From Micromonospora sp. AMSO31t (lineage in GTDB: Bacteria; Actinomycetota; Actinomycetes; Mycobacteriales; Micromonosporaceae): DNA of 46,032 nt. Shown one piece after another: positions 17,782 through 26,241 of the stretch. The DNA is taken from the NCBI RefSeq assembly GCF_008868175.1, contig NZ_WBKT01000032.1, forward strand, positions 1-46,032, given 5' to 3'. A program made the translations under genes and the position numbers. Position 1 is the first letter of the stretch. Every line of letters starts with the position of its first letter. The notes below the pieces were generated by a model. It did not search any database. It was not told the origin of the DNA and was given only the letters and a program-made list of their open reading frames with translations.

Positions 17782-19218
17782 ATGACGGAGTTCGACGCGG
17801 CCACCGCCGCCGTCCAGGCCGCCCTCGACGCGGGAGCCCGGTACGCGGACGCCCGGGTGATGCACCGCCGCTACGAGTCGATGTCGGCCCGCAACGGCGA
17901 CATCGAGGAGCTGACCCAGGACGAGAGCATCGGGCTGGGCGTCCGCGCCCTGGTCGGGTCGAGTTGGGGCTTCCACGCCGTACCCGAGCTGTCCGACGCC
18001 GCGGCCCGCGACGCCGGCCGGCGCGCCGCGGCGATCGCCACCGCGAGCGCGCGGGTCCCGGGCCCGGCCATCGACCTGGTCCCGGTGGCGGCGACGGTGG
18101 CGAGCTGGGCCTCGGCCTGCGAGGTCGACCCGCTCGGCGTGCCGCTCTCCGACAAGGGCGACCTGCTGACCCGCGCCACCGCGACGATGCGGGAGCACGG
18201 CGCCGACCTGGCCGAGGGGCTCTACCAGATCTGGGACACCGCCAAGTGGTTCGTCTCCAGCGAGGGGCACCGCATCGACCAGCGCATCCGCGAGTGCGGC
18301 GGCGGCATCTCGGCCACCTCGATCGGCGCCGGCGAGACCCAGCGCCGCTCCTATCCGAGCTACCGCGGCCAGTACGGCACCACCGGCTGGGAGCTGGTCA
18401 CCTCGCTGGACCTGGCCGCGCACGCCGCCCGGATCGCCGAGGAGTCCCGGGAGCTGCTCACCGCCCCGGAGTGCCCGTCCGGCGAGACCGACCTGATCCT
18501 CGGCGGCGAGCAGCTCGCCCTCCAGATCCACGAATCGGTCGGGCACGCCATCGAGCTGGACCGGATCCTGGGCTGGGAGGCCGCCTTCGCCGGCACGTCC
18601 TGGCTGGACCTGAGCCGGCTCGGCGCGCTGCGCTACGGCTCCGAGCTCATGAACGTCACCATCGACCCGACCATCCCCGGCGCGCTGGGCAGCTTCGGCT
18701 TCGACGACGAGGGCTCCCCGGCGGTGAAGCGGGACGCGGTCCGCGAGGGGCGCTGGGTGGGCGTGCTCGCCGGCCGGGACTCGGCCGCCGTCGCGGGCCT
18801 GGACCACGGCGGCAGCGTACGGGCGGACGGCTGGGCGCGGCTGCCCATGGTGCGGATGACCAACGTGGGCCTGGAGCCGGGCCCGCACACGCTCGACGAG
18901 ATCATCGCGGAAACCGACGACGGGGTGCTCATGGACCTCAACCGCTCCTGGTCCATCGACGACAAGCGGCTCAACTTCCAGTTCGGCTGCGAGGTCGGCT
19001 GGGAGGTGAAGAAGGGCCGCCGGGGGCGGATGCTGCGCAACCCCACCTACACGGGGATCGGGCCGGTCTTCTGGCGTTCGATGGACATGCTCTCGTCCGA
19101 GATCGTGCCGTGGGGCACGCCGAACTGCGGCAAGGGGCAGCCGGGCCAGACCGGGCACACCGGCCACCCGGCCGCGCCGGCCCGCTTCCGCAACGTCCGG
19201 GTGGGGGTGCGGGCATGA
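17782..19218 (+). CDS. tldD: TldD-family metalloprotease
   Basis: The protein has 478 residues. The zinc site HESVGHAIELD near residue 254 is the HExxxH motif that distinguishes TldD from its inactive partner. EECPSGETDLILGGEQLAL just before it and the C-terminal MLRNPTYTGIGPVFW are family landmarks. TldD and TldE form a heterodimeric protease that digests unfolded peptides and, in some hosts, matures peptide natural products or degrades antitoxins. No such cluster is nearby, so housekeeping proteolysis is the safer reading. It is followed by tldE with an ATGA overlap. Confidence 0.92.
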   Translation: MTEFDAATAAVQAALDAGARYADARVMHRRYESMSARNGDIEELTQDESIGLGVRALVGSSWGFHAVPELSDAAARDAGRRAAAIATASARVPGPAIDLVPVAATVASWASACEVDPLGVPLSDKGDLLTRATATMREHGADLAEGLYQIWDTAKWFVSSEGHRIDQRIRECGGGISATSIGAGETQRRSYPSYRGQYGTTGWELVTSLDLAAHAARIAEESRELLTAPECPSGETDLILGGEQLALQIHESVGHAIELDRILGWEAAFAGTSWLDLSRLGALRYGSELMNVTIDPTIPGALGSFGFDDEGSPAVKRDAVREGRWVGVLAGRDSAAVAGLDHGGSVRADGWARLPMVRMTNVGLEPGPHTLDEIIAETDDGVLMDLNRSWSIDDKRLNFQFGCEVGWEVKKGRRGRMLRNPTYTGIGPVFWRSMDMLSSEIVPWGTPNCGKGQPGQTGHTGHPAAPARFRNVRVGVRA

Positions 19219-20609
19219 GCGAGCTGGACCTCGCCGGCCGGGTGGTGGAGCTGGTCCGGCGGCTGGCCGGGCCGGGCGCCGAGGTCGAGGTGGTCGTGAC
19301 CCGCGCCGACCTGGCGTTGACCCGGTTCGCCAACTCGTTCATCCACCAGAACGTCGCCGAGTCGGGCACCTCGGTCCGGCTCCGGCTGCACGCCGACGGG
19401 CGGACGGCCGCGGGCAGCGGCAGCCTGGTCGACCCCGACGGGTTGACCGCGCTGGTCGAGCGGACCCTGGCCGCGACCCGGCTCGCCCCGCCCGACCCGG
19501 CCTGGCCGGGGCTCGCCCCGCCGGCGCCGGTCCCGTCCGGCCCGCACGTCGACGAGGCCACCGCGGCCGCCTCACCTGACGAGCGGGCCGCCCGCGTACG
19601 CGCCTTCGTGGACGCGGTCGAGGGGCTGGAGGCCGCCGGCTACTGCCGGACGGCGCACCGGTCCGGGGCGTTCGCCAACTCGGCCGGGCAGTCGGCGGTG
19701 GGGCGGTCGGTCGAGGCGGCCATGGACGGCATCGCCCGCACCGGCGGCGCGGACGGGGTGGCCCGGCACGCGGCCGACCGCCTGGCCGACCTGGACGGGG
19801 GGGCCCTGGGCGCGCGGGCCGCGGCGAAGGCGCGGGCCGCGGCCGACCCCGTCGAGCTGCCCCCGGGGCGCTACGAGGTGGTGCTCGAACCGGCCGCCGG
19901 GGCCGACCTCCTGCAGAACCTTTCCTGGTACGGCTTCAACGGCAAGCGGCACGCCGAGCGGCAGTCCTTCGCCGAGCCGGGCAGGGCCCAGTTCGACCCG
20001 GCCGTGACCCTCGTGGACGATCCGCTGCACGCCTCCGGGCTGCCGTTCGACCTGGAGGGCACGCCCCGGCGCTCGCTGACCCTGGTCGAGGCGGGCACCA
20101 CGGCGGCGGTGGCGCACGACCGGCGCAGCGGCGCCGAGGCGGGCACCGGGTCCACCGGCCACGGGATGCTCGGCGCGTCCACGTTCGGTCCGCTCCCGCG
20201 CAACCTTCGCCTGCTGCCCACGGGCGGCCCGGCGGAGGTGGCCACCGGGCAGTTCAGCGCCGGGGTGACCGGCGCGGTGGCCGACCCGGACACCGCCGCC
20301 CTGGTCGCCGGGATGGCGCGGGGCCTGCTGGTCAGCGACTTCTGGTACACGCGGGTGCTCGACCCGAAGCAACTGGTGGTCACCGGGCTGACCCGCAACG
20401 GCGTCTGGCTGGTGGAGGACGGGGTGCCCACCCGCGCGGTGCGCGACTTCCGGTTCACCGAGTCCTACCCCCGCGCGATGGGGCCCGGGCGGGTGCTCGG
20501 CGTGGGCCGGGCGCCGGTCCGCCAACCGGACCGGATGGACGGCTCCTGGTGGGAGGCTCCGGCGCTGCGGCTGGCGTCCTGGAACTTCACCGGGGGCGCT
20601 TCCGGCTGA
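19215..20609 (+). CDS. tldE: TldE/PmbA-family partner of TldD
   Basis: The protein has 464 residues. It has the TldD/PmbA fold (LTRFANSFIHQNVAESGTSV, NLSWYGFNGKRHAERQSF, GARGLLVSDFWYTR-like C-terminal segments) but lacks the HExxxH zinc site, as expected of the non-catalytic subunit. The ATG overlaps the tldD stop as ATGA, so the two subunits are probably made in equal amounts. Confidence 0.9.
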   Translation: MSELDLAGRVVELVRRLAGPGAEVEVVVTRADLALTRFANSFIHQNVAESGTSVRLRLHADGRTAAGSGSLVDPDGLTALVERTLAATRLAPPDPAWPGLAPPAPVPSGPHVDEATAAASPDERAARVRAFVDAVEGLEAAGYCRTAHRSGAFANSAGQSAVGRSVEAAMDGIARTGGADGVARHAADRLADLDGGALGARAAAKARAAADPVELPPGRYEVVLEPAAGADLLQNLSWYGFNGKRHAERQSFAEPGRAQFDPAVTLVDDPLHASGLPFDLEGTPRRSLTLVEAGTTAAVAHDRRSGAEAGTGSTGHGMLGASTFGPLPRNLRLLPTGGPAEVATGQFSAGVTGAVADPDTAALVAGMARGLLVSDFWYTRVLDPKQLVVTGLTRNGVWLVEDGVPTRAVRDFRFTESYPRAMGPGRVLGVGRAPVRQPDRMDGSWWEAPALRLASWNFTGGASG

Positions 20610-20613
20610 CGGT

Positions 20614-20631
20614 CCAAGATATTGATCTTGG
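20614..20631. promoter_or_regulatory. AT-rich palindrome between tldE and sdhC
   Basis: CCAAGAT (20614-20620) and ATCTTGG (20625-20631) form a perfect 7-bp inverted repeat around ATTG. It stands out in very GC-rich DNA. It lies 217 bp before sdhC and could be an operator or the tldE terminator. Confidence 0.4.
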
Positions 20632-20847
20632 TGCGGGTCTTTCCAACCTCCCGGACACACGGGACACTGCGTTGCGCGGCCGGGCCGCGAAGATCGGCGT
20701 AACGTGTGTCATTTAGCTGCACCGGTTCGCCGGTGCGGTCTGTGCGTGCGCAAGACGTGGCAGTGGACGCGGTCTCGCCGGTCCGCTGACCGGTACGAAA
20801 GGTGTGATCCGCCGCCCCGCGAGGGCGCCGTCAGGGAGACGACTCGA

Positions 20848-21654
20848 ATGACATCAACGGCAACGAGGCCGCGGGGAGCGCGGGGGCGCGCCGCCATCGC
20901 GGCGAAGACGTTGCGAACGGACCGCTGGTGGTTCGCGCCACTGATCACCGTCGTCGGGCTCAGCGCCTGGGTCATCTACGCGACGGTCCGGGTCTTCATG
21001 CACAAGTGGTACTGGGTGGACCAGTACCACTACCTGACGCCGTTCTACTCCCCCTGTGTCACCGAGCGGTGCGTCGAGGGGTCCTCGCACTTCGGCAGCT
21101 TCCTGCCCGGCTGGTGGATCATCCCGGACGCGGCGCTGACCCTGCCGTTCCTGCTGCTGTTCCGGCTCACCTGCTACTACTACCGCAAGGCCTACTACCG
21201 GTCGTTCTGGCTGTCGCCGCCGGCCTGCGCCGTGCCCGACGGGCACCAGGCGTACAGCGGTGAGACCCGGGTCCCGCTGCTCGGCCAGAACCTGCACCGC
21301 TACTTCTTCTACGCCGCCGCGATCATCTCGCTGATCAACACCTACGACGCGATCTACGCGTTTCACTCGCCCAAGGGCTTCGGTTTCGGCCTGGGCAACC
21401 TCGTCCTGCTGCTCAACGTGGTGATGCTCTGGGCGTACACGATCTCCTGCCACTCCTGCCGGCACATCATCGGCGGGCGGCTCAAGCACTTCTCCAAGCA
21501 CCCGCTGCGCTACCGGGCGTGGACCGGCGTGTCCTGGCTGAACGTCCGGCACATGCAGCTCGCCTGGATCACCCTCGGCACCCTGGCGCTGACCGACTTC
21601 TACGTCATGGCGGTGGCGGCCGGCTGGTTCAACGACCTGCGGTTCATCAACTGA
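20848..21654 (+). CDS. sdhC: succinate dehydrogenase membrane anchor subunit (single fused cytochrome b type)
   Basis: The protein has 268 residues and about five TM helices. The first is WWFAPLITVVGLSAWVIYA, followed by an external loop with two cysteines (SPCVTERC) and then helices near residues 90-110, 155-175, 190-210 and 235-255. Several conserved histidines (HSCRHIIGGRLKHFSKH, NVRHMQLAW) could ligate heme. The order anchor-flavoprotein-FeS and the length match the actinobacterial Sdh1 type of Rv0249c-Rv0247c. It passes electrons from succinate to menaquinone. The ATG follows GGGAGA. Confidence 0.85.
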   Translation: MTSTATRPRGARGRAAIAAKTLRTDRWWFAPLITVVGLSAWVIYATVRVFMHKWYWVDQYHYLTPFYSPCVTERCVEGSSHFGSFLPGWWIIPDAALTLPFLLLFRLTCYYYRKAYYRSFWLSPPACAVPDGHQAYSGETRVPLLGQNLHRYFFYAAAIISLINTYDAIYAFHSPKGFGFGLGNLVLLLNVVMLWAYTISCHSCRHIIGGRLKHFSKHPLRYRAWTGVSWLNVRHMQLAWITLGTLALTDFYVMAVAAGWFNDLRFIN

Positions 21655-21664
21655 GAGCCTGGAC

Positions 21665-23575
21665 ATGACTGAGACGCGAATCGAACGACACCACTACGAC
21701 GTCGTCGTGATCGGGGCCGGCGGCGCCGGCCTGCGCGCGGCGATCGAGGCCCGGCTGGCCGGCAAGAAGACCGCGATCATCTCGAAGTCGCTGTTCGGCA
21801 AGGCCCACACGGTGATGGCCGAGGGCGGCGCCGCGGCCGCCATGGGCAACGTGAACTCCCGGGACAACTGGCAGGTGCACTTCCGGGACACCATGCGCGG
21901 CGGCAAGTTCCTCAACAACTTCCGGATGGCCGAGCTGCACGCGAAGGAGTCGCCGCAGCGGATCTGGGAGCTGGAGACGTACGGGGCGCTCTTCGACCGG
22001 ACCAAGGACGGGAAGATCTCCCAGCGCAACTTCGGCGGCCACGAGTACCCGCGCCTCGCGCACGTGGGCGACCGGACCGGCCTGGAGCTGATCCGCACCC
22101 TCCAGCAGAAGATCGTCTCCCTCCAGCAGGAGGACAAGCGGGACCACGGCGACTACGAGGCCCGCATCAAGGTCTTTTCCGAGACCACCATCACGGAGCT
22201 GCTGCTCGACGGCGACCGGGTCGCCGGCGCATTCGGCTACTTCCGTGAGTCCGGCGACTTCGTCCTCTTCGAGGCCCCCGCGGTGGTCCTCGCGACCGGC
22301 GGCGTCGGCCGCTCCTACAAGGTCACCTCGAACTCCTGGGAGTACACGGGGGACGGTCACGCGCTCGCGCTGCGCGCCGGGGCGACCCTCATCAACATGG
22401 AGTTCCTCCAGTTCCACCCGACCGGCATGGTCTGGCCGCCCTCGGTGAAGGGCATCCTGGTCACCGAGTCGGTCCGCGGCGACGGCGGCGTCCTCAAGAA
22501 CTCCGAGGGCACGCGGTTCATGTTCGACTACGTCCCGGACGTGTTCCGCAAGCAGTACGCGGACAACGAGGACGAGGCGGACCGCTGGTACAAGGACCCC
22601 GACAACAACCGGCGCCCGCCGGAGCTGCTCCCCCGCGACGAGGTCGCCCGCGCCATCAACAGCGAGGTCAAGGCCGGTCGGGGCACGCCGGCGGGCGGCG
22701 TCTTCCTGGACATCGCCTCCCGGCTGCCGGCCGAGGAGATCCGCCGCCGGCTGCCCTCGATGTACCACCAGTTCAAGGAGCTGGCCGACGTCGACATCAC
22801 CAAGGAGCCCATGGAGGTCGGCCCGACCTGCCACTACGTGATGGGTGGCGTCGAGGTGGACCCCGACTCCGGTGCCGCGTACGGCACGGTGCGCGGGCTC
22901 TTCGCCGCCGGTGAGGTCTCCGGCGGCATGCACGGCTCCAACCGGCTCGGCGGCAACTCCCTGTCGGACCTGCTGGTCTTCGGCAAGCGGGCGGGGGGCC
23001 ACGCCGCCTCGTACGCCGACCAGCTCACCTCGCGCCCGGCGGTGTCGGTGGCGGCCGTGGAAGCCGCGGTGGAGACGGCGCTGGCCCCGCTGCAGCGGGA
23101 CACCGGCGAGAGCCCGTACGTCCTCCAGCAGGACCTCCAGGCCGTCATGGGCGACCTGGTCGGCATCATCCGGCGGGAGGGCGAGCTGGTCGACGCGCTG
23201 CGCCGGCTGGCCGAGCTGCGGGAGCGGGTGGCGAAGGTGAGCGCGGCCGGCGGCCGGCGCTACAACCCGGGCTGGCACCTCGCCCTCGACCTGCGCAACA
23301 TGCTGGTCGTCTCGGAGTGCACCGCGAAGGCCGCCCTGGAGCGGCAGGAGTCGCGCGGTGGGCACACCCGGGAGGACCACCCTGCCATGGACCCGAAGTG
23401 GCGCCGGGTGAACCTCGTCTGCGCGCTGGACGGCGACACGGTCCGGCTGACCCGGAAGCCGCTGCCGAAGATGCGCTCCGAGCTGATCTCGCTGTTCGAC
23501 CGGGGCGAGCTGGCCAAGTACCTGACCGACGAGGAACTCGCCGAGTTCGACGCCCTCACCGAGGAGGAGCGCTGA
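21665..23575 (+). CDS. sdhA: succinate dehydrogenase/fumarate reductase flavoprotein subunit
   Basis: The protein has 636 residues. The FAD Rossmann motif VVIGAGGAGLRAAIEA opens it, and KAHTVMAEGGAAAAMGN follows near the flavin-attachment histidine. LQFHPTGMVW and the GSNRLGGNSLSDLLVFGKRAG segment are conserved in the family, and the capping domain carries HYVMGGVEV. It oxidises succinate to fumarate in the TCA cycle at the inner face of the membrane. It starts 10 bp after sdhC and ends 3 bp before sdhB. Confidence 0.95.
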   Translation: MTETRIERHHYDVVVIGAGGAGLRAAIEARLAGKKTAIISKSLFGKAHTVMAEGGAAAAMGNVNSRDNWQVHFRDTMRGGKFLNNFRMAELHAKESPQRIWELETYGALFDRTKDGKISQRNFGGHEYPRLAHVGDRTGLELIRTLQQKIVSLQQEDKRDHGDYEARIKVFSETTITELLLDGDRVAGAFGYFRESGDFVLFEAPAVVLATGGVGRSYKVTSNSWEYTGDGHALALRAGATLINMEFLQFHPTGMVWPPSVKGILVTESVRGDGGVLKNSEGTRFMFDYVPDVFRKQYADNEDEADRWYKDPDNNRRPPELLPRDEVARAINSEVKAGRGTPAGGVFLDIASRLPAEEIRRRLPSMYHQFKELADVDITKEPMEVGPTCHYVMGGVEVDPDSGAAYGTVRGLFAAGEVSGGMHGSNRLGGNSLSDLLVFGKRAGGHAASYADQLTSRPAVSVAAVEAAVETALAPLQRDTGESPYVLQQDLQAVMGDLVGIIRREGELVDALRRLAELRERVAKVSAAGGRRYNPGWHLALDLRNMLVVSECTAKAALERQESRGGHTREDHPAMDPKWRRVNLVCALDGDTVRLTRKPLPKMRSELISLFDRGELAKYLTDEELAEFDALTEEER

Positions 23576-23578
23576 GGA

Positions 23579-24682
23579 ATGGGAACTGACAACACGCAGG
23601 CGGCCGGCAAGCCGGGCGCGAAGCGGCCCTTCCGCATCTGGCGGGGCGATGAGAACGGCGGCGAGCTGCGCGACTACACGGTCGAGGTGAACGAGGGCGA
23701 GGTCGTCCTCGACGTGATCCACCGTCTCCAGGCCACCGACGCGCCGGACCTGGCGTGCCGGTGGAACTGCAAGGCCGGCAAGTGTGGCTCCTGCTCCATG
23801 GAGATCAACGGCAAGCCCCGGCTGAGCTGCATGACCCGGATGTCGACCTTCGAGGAGGGGGAGACCGTCACGGTCACCCCGCTGCGCACCTTCCCGGTCA
23901 TCCGGGACCTGGTCACCGACGTCTCGTTCAACTACGAGAAGGCGCGGGAGACCCCGGCGTTCGCGCCGCCGGCCGACGTGGCCCCGGGCGACTACCGGAT
24001 GCAGCAGGTCGACGTCGAGCGCTCGCAGGAGTTCCGCAAGTGCATCGAGTGCTTCCTCTGCCAGAACGTCTGCCACGTGATCCGCGACCACGAGGAGAAC
24101 AAGCAGGCGTTCTCCGGTCCCCGGTTCTTCATCCGGGCGGCCGAGCTGGACATGCACCCGCTCGACGCGAAGACCGACCGCAAGGAGTACGCGCAGTCCG
24201 AGATGGGACTCGGCTTCTGCAACATCACCAAGTGCTGCACCGAGGTCTGCCCCGAGCACATCAAGATCACCGACAACGGGATCATCCCCATGAAGGAGCG
24301 GGTCGTCGACCGCAGGTACGATCCCCTTGTGTGGCTTGGTAGCAAGATCTTCCGGAGGGGTCAGGTGCCTCAGACCAGCGTGACCAGCGGGCATTCGAGT
24401 GGCGCCGTGACCGCCAGCGGGGCCCACGGCGGGGCGCACTCGCACGCCGGCGGCTCGCACGACACGGCGGCCGAACGGCAGGCGCAGCAGGGCGTCAACT
24501 GGCACCGCGAGGTGCCGCACCCGACCGCCCCCGCGGTCGACGTCAACGGCAAGCTGCCGCTGACCGAACTGACCTTCGACCGGGCCGCCGCGCCGTCGCC
24601 GTTCGGTGACGACGTGACCTTCCCGCTGCCCCCGGAGCACCTCAACTTCGCCCACCCGCAGCAGGACGAGCCGAAGCACTGA
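23579..24682 (+). CDS. sdhB: succinate dehydrogenase iron-sulfur subunit with a His-rich C-terminal extension
   Basis: The protein has 367 residues against about 250 for the family. The 2Fe-2S site is C64, C69, C72 and C84. The C155-C158-C161-C165 motif and C214/C219/C220/C224 serve the 4Fe and 3Fe clusters. The usual end of the family comes near residue 260 (DPLVWLGSKIFRRG). Beyond it are about 105 extra residues: a Ser/Thr/Gly linker, a His-rich patch (GAHGGAHSHAGGSH) and a Pro-rich tail. The tail has no recognised domain; metal binding is an inference from the histidines. An in-frame GTG at 24365 has its own Shine-Dalgarno sequence. Confidence 0.92.
   Translation: MGTDNTQAAGKPGAKRPFRIWRGDENGGELRDYTVEVNEGEVVLDVIHRLQATDAPDLACRWNCKAGKCGSCSMEINGKPRLSCMTRMSTFEEGETVTVTPLRTFPVIRDLVTDVSFNYEKARETPAFAPPADVAPGDYRMQQVDVERSQEFRKCIECFLCQNVCHVIRDHEENKQAFSGPRFFIRAAELDMHPLDAKTDRKEYAQSEMGLGFCNITKCCTEVCPEHIKITDNGIIPMKERVVDRRYDPLVWLGSKIFRRGQVPQTSVTSGHSSGAVTASGAHGGAHSHAGGSHDTAAERQAQQGVNWHREVPHPTAPAVDVNGKLPLTELTFDRAAAPSPFGDDVTFPLPPEHLNFAHPQQDEPKH
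24317..24367 (+). promoter_or_regulatory. possible internal start signals for the SdhB tail
   Basis: Inside sdhB, TACGAT (24317-24322) is followed 6 nt later by an in-frame GTG (24329). GGAGGGG (24354-24360) then precedes a second in-frame GTG (24365-24367) by 4 nt. Codon use here (CTT, GGT, AGG, GAT) departs from the surrounding gene. The His-rich tail could therefore also be made as a separate protein of about 105 residues. Confidence 0.3.
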
Positions 24683-24702
24683 GCAGCACGCCGACAACGA
24701 TG

Positions 24703-24735
24703 ACGGGGGCCGCGGCACATGCCGCCGGCCCCCGT
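24703..24735. terminator. bidirectional terminator between sdhB and the Nudix gene
   Basis: ACGGGGGCCG and CGGCCCCCGT form a 10-bp stem, with inner GGC/GCC pairing around ACAT. It lies just after the sdhB stop and before the convergent Nudix stop. Confidence 0.65.
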
Positions 24736-24767
24736 CCCGTTTCCGTCCCGGCGTCCGGTTCCGCCGG

Positions 24768-25205
24768 TCAGGAGCCGGCGAGCAGCGGGCGCAGGGCGGC
24801 GACGATCGGCACGTCGGCCGGCAGCCAGGGGACGCTGTCGAGTTCGCCGGCCGCGAGCCAGCGCAGCTCCAGGTGCTCCAGGGCCTTCGGCTGGTCACCG
24901 TGGAGGAGGCGGGCCACGTACACCCGGAGGACGGAACGGCCGTGGGCCATCCGGACGTCGCGGCCGACCCGCGCGCCGATCTCCACGCGGACGCCGAGTT
25001 CCTCGGCGCACTCGCGGATCAACGCGTCGGTTTCGGTCTCCCCCGGCTCCACCTTGCCGCCGGGGAACTCCCAGCGCCCGGCCACCTCCGGCGGCGCGGA
25101 CCGCGCACAGGCCAGGACCCTGCCGTCCACGATGATGGCCGCGCCGACGACAACCCTCGGCTCCCGCCGGTCCTGCCCGTTCCCGCTAACCCGTTCGGTC
25201 CGCAC
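24768..25205 (-). CDS. MutT-like Nudix hydrolase
   Basis: The protein has 145 residues. The Nudix box is complete: GGKVEPGETETDALIRECAE runs on into ELGV, with the REx2EE core. VVVGAAIIVDGRVLACARSAPPE at the N-terminus and LHGDQPKALEHLELRWLAAGEL after the box match the MutT 8-oxo-dGTP diphosphatase group, which removes oxidised nucleotides before they enter DNA. CTP-pyrophosphatase-like relatives share the pattern, so the substrate is not certain. The GTG at 25203-25205 gives the usual length; no strong ribosome site is visible. Confidence 0.85.
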   Translation of the reverse strand: MRTERVSGNGQDRREPRVVVGAAIIVDGRVLACARSAPPEVAGRWEFPGGKVEPGETETDALIRECAEELGVRVEIGARVGRDVRMAHGRSVLRVYVARLLHGDQPKALEHLELRWLAAGELDSVPWLPADVPIVAALRPLLAGS

Positions 25206-25389
25206 GGGCGTCCAGCGTGCCAGATCAATCGGCGGTTTGGGTAGCTGAGTCGACCGTCAGGTCAGCAGAACACGGAAGTGTGGGCGTGGACACACCATCT
25301 GTGCGACGACAGACTGGAGGGCGTCGACAGGGACACGGGATGGCGACGATTTGGCCACAAGCCGGCAACGACGCCTGGGAGGTGCGGTG

Positions 25390-25698
25390 ATGCGCGTGCT
25401 GTTCAACGGCCGGGCGAAACACGACTACCTCAGCGATGCGCTCGCCCTGCTGTCCGGTTGGACCCGGGAGGGTGAACAGATCCGCCGCACGCTCGTCATC
25501 GACGACACCCAGCACGCCGCGCTCACCGAGCGCGTCGCGGTAGTCGCCGACGCGCTGCGGCTGCGTCCGGAGATCAGCCGCCGGGCCGACCGCACCCAGA
25601 TCAGGGTGGGCCACGGCGACGGCGAGCCGCTCACCGAGGGCGAGGTCCTGCTGGCGGCGCGCATCGAGGACGCGGTCCGCGCGGTCACCGATCTCTGA
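25390..25698 (+). CDS. pterin-4a-carbinolamine dehydratase-like protein lacking the His motif
   Basis: The protein has 102 residues. The layout resembles pterin-4a-carbinolamine dehydratase: ALALLSGWTREGEQIRRTLVI, then TERVAVVADALRLRPEIS, IRVGHGDGEPLTEGEVLLAARIE at the C-terminus. In active enzymes the middle segment carries HHP and the next strand THD; here they read LRPE and GHGD, so the catalytic histidines are largely missing. It may be a non-catalytic relative or have a different function. The ATG at 25390 follows GGAGGTG. Confidence 0.6.
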   Translation: MRVLFNGRAKHDYLSDALALLSGWTREGEQIRRTLVIDDTQHAALTERVAVVADALRLRPEISRRADRTQIRVGHGDGEPLTEGEVLLAARIEDAVRAVTDL

Positions 25699-25705
25699 GC
25701 GCTCT

Positions 25706-25756
25706 CCTGAAAGATCCCTGAAAGTTTCTGGTTAGCAACTAATTCCTCCGGGGTAG
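25706..25756 (+). promoter_or_regulatory. direct repeats and candidate promoter of the small membrane-protein gene
   Basis: CCTGAAAG occurs at 25706-25713 and again at 25717-25724, exactly 11 bp apart, so both face the same side of the helix. TTAGCA (25732-25737) and TAGGAC (25754-25759) are separated by 16 bp. Read another way, GGTT and GGGTAG resemble a stress-sigma (SigB/SigF) promoter. Confidence 0.4.
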
Positions 25757-25829
25757 GACTTCCGGCACAGGGAACCGCAAAGGCTCCCGAAGACGACGGA
25801 ATGTGCCAAACCCCTTTGAGGAGCTGACC

Positions 25830-26144
25830 ATGACGACCCCCGCCACCACCGACCGGACCACGGACCACGTCGAACGCGACGTCCGGCACCTGCACCGGCA
25901 CGGCGAGGAGACCAAGCCGGCGTGGAAGACCACCGAGCTGGCGGTCTACCTGCTCGCCGTCATCGGCGTCCTGATCGCCTCGAACGCCGTCGGCGACGGC
26001 GCCGCGAACAACGGCGGCGACTACTTCGCCGCCGACAAGGCCTGGTGGTACATCACCCTGCTGACCGTCGGCTACCTGATCAGCCGGGGCCTGGCCAAGG
26101 CCGGCAGCCGCAGCCGCGACCACGACCCGCGCGTCGACCACTGA
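25830..26144 (+). CDS. small two-TM membrane protein
   Basis: The protein has 104 residues. A hydrophilic N-terminus of about 32 residues rich in Thr, His and Arg (VERDVRHLHRHGEE) precedes two hydrophobic helices (ELAVYLLAVIGVLIASNAV, WWYITLLTVGYLISRGLA) linked by a short Gly/Asn loop (GDGAANNGGDYF). A basic tail follows. I recognise the layout as common in actinomycetes but know no function. The ATG follows GAGGAG. Its upstream region carries spaced direct repeats and a stress-type promoter candidate. Confidence 0.7.
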   Translation: MTTPATTDRTTDHVERDVRHLHRHGEETKPAWKTTELAVYLLAVIGVLIASNAVGDGAANNGGDYFAADKAWWYITLLTVGYLISRGLAKAGSRSRDHDPRVDH

Positions 26145-26156
26145 CCCCCGGACCCC

Positions 26157-26189
26157 GGCAGCCCCCGTCCAGCGAGGACGGGGGCTGCC
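26157..26189. terminator. strong terminator-like hairpin
   Basis: A perfect 14-bp stem, GGCAGCCCCCGTCC with GGACGGGGGCTGCC, encloses the loop AGCGA. It begins 12 bp after the stop of the small membrane-protein gene. There is no U-tract. Confidence 0.7.
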
Positions 26190-26229
26190 GCCGTTCCACC
26201 GGGCCGCCGGCCGGCTGGCGGGCCCCGCC

Positions 26230-26235
26230 TACCGT
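26230..26235 (+). promoter_or_regulatory. leaderless -10 box of the PH-domain gene
   Basis: TACCGT lies 6 nt before the ATG at 26242; no ribosome site is seen. Confidence 0.5.
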
Positions 26236-26241
26236 CGGGGC

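Noticed and set aside
17782..20609. tldD-tldE as part of a RiPP or microcin cluster
   Set aside because: No precursor peptide, modification enzyme or exporter lies nearby; the pair is common as a housekeeping protease.
21647..24898. Minus-strand frame of over 1000 codons opposite sdhA and sdhB
   Set aside because: It mirrors genes with clear motifs on the plus strand. Long antisense frames are expected at this GC content and its protein is low-complexity.
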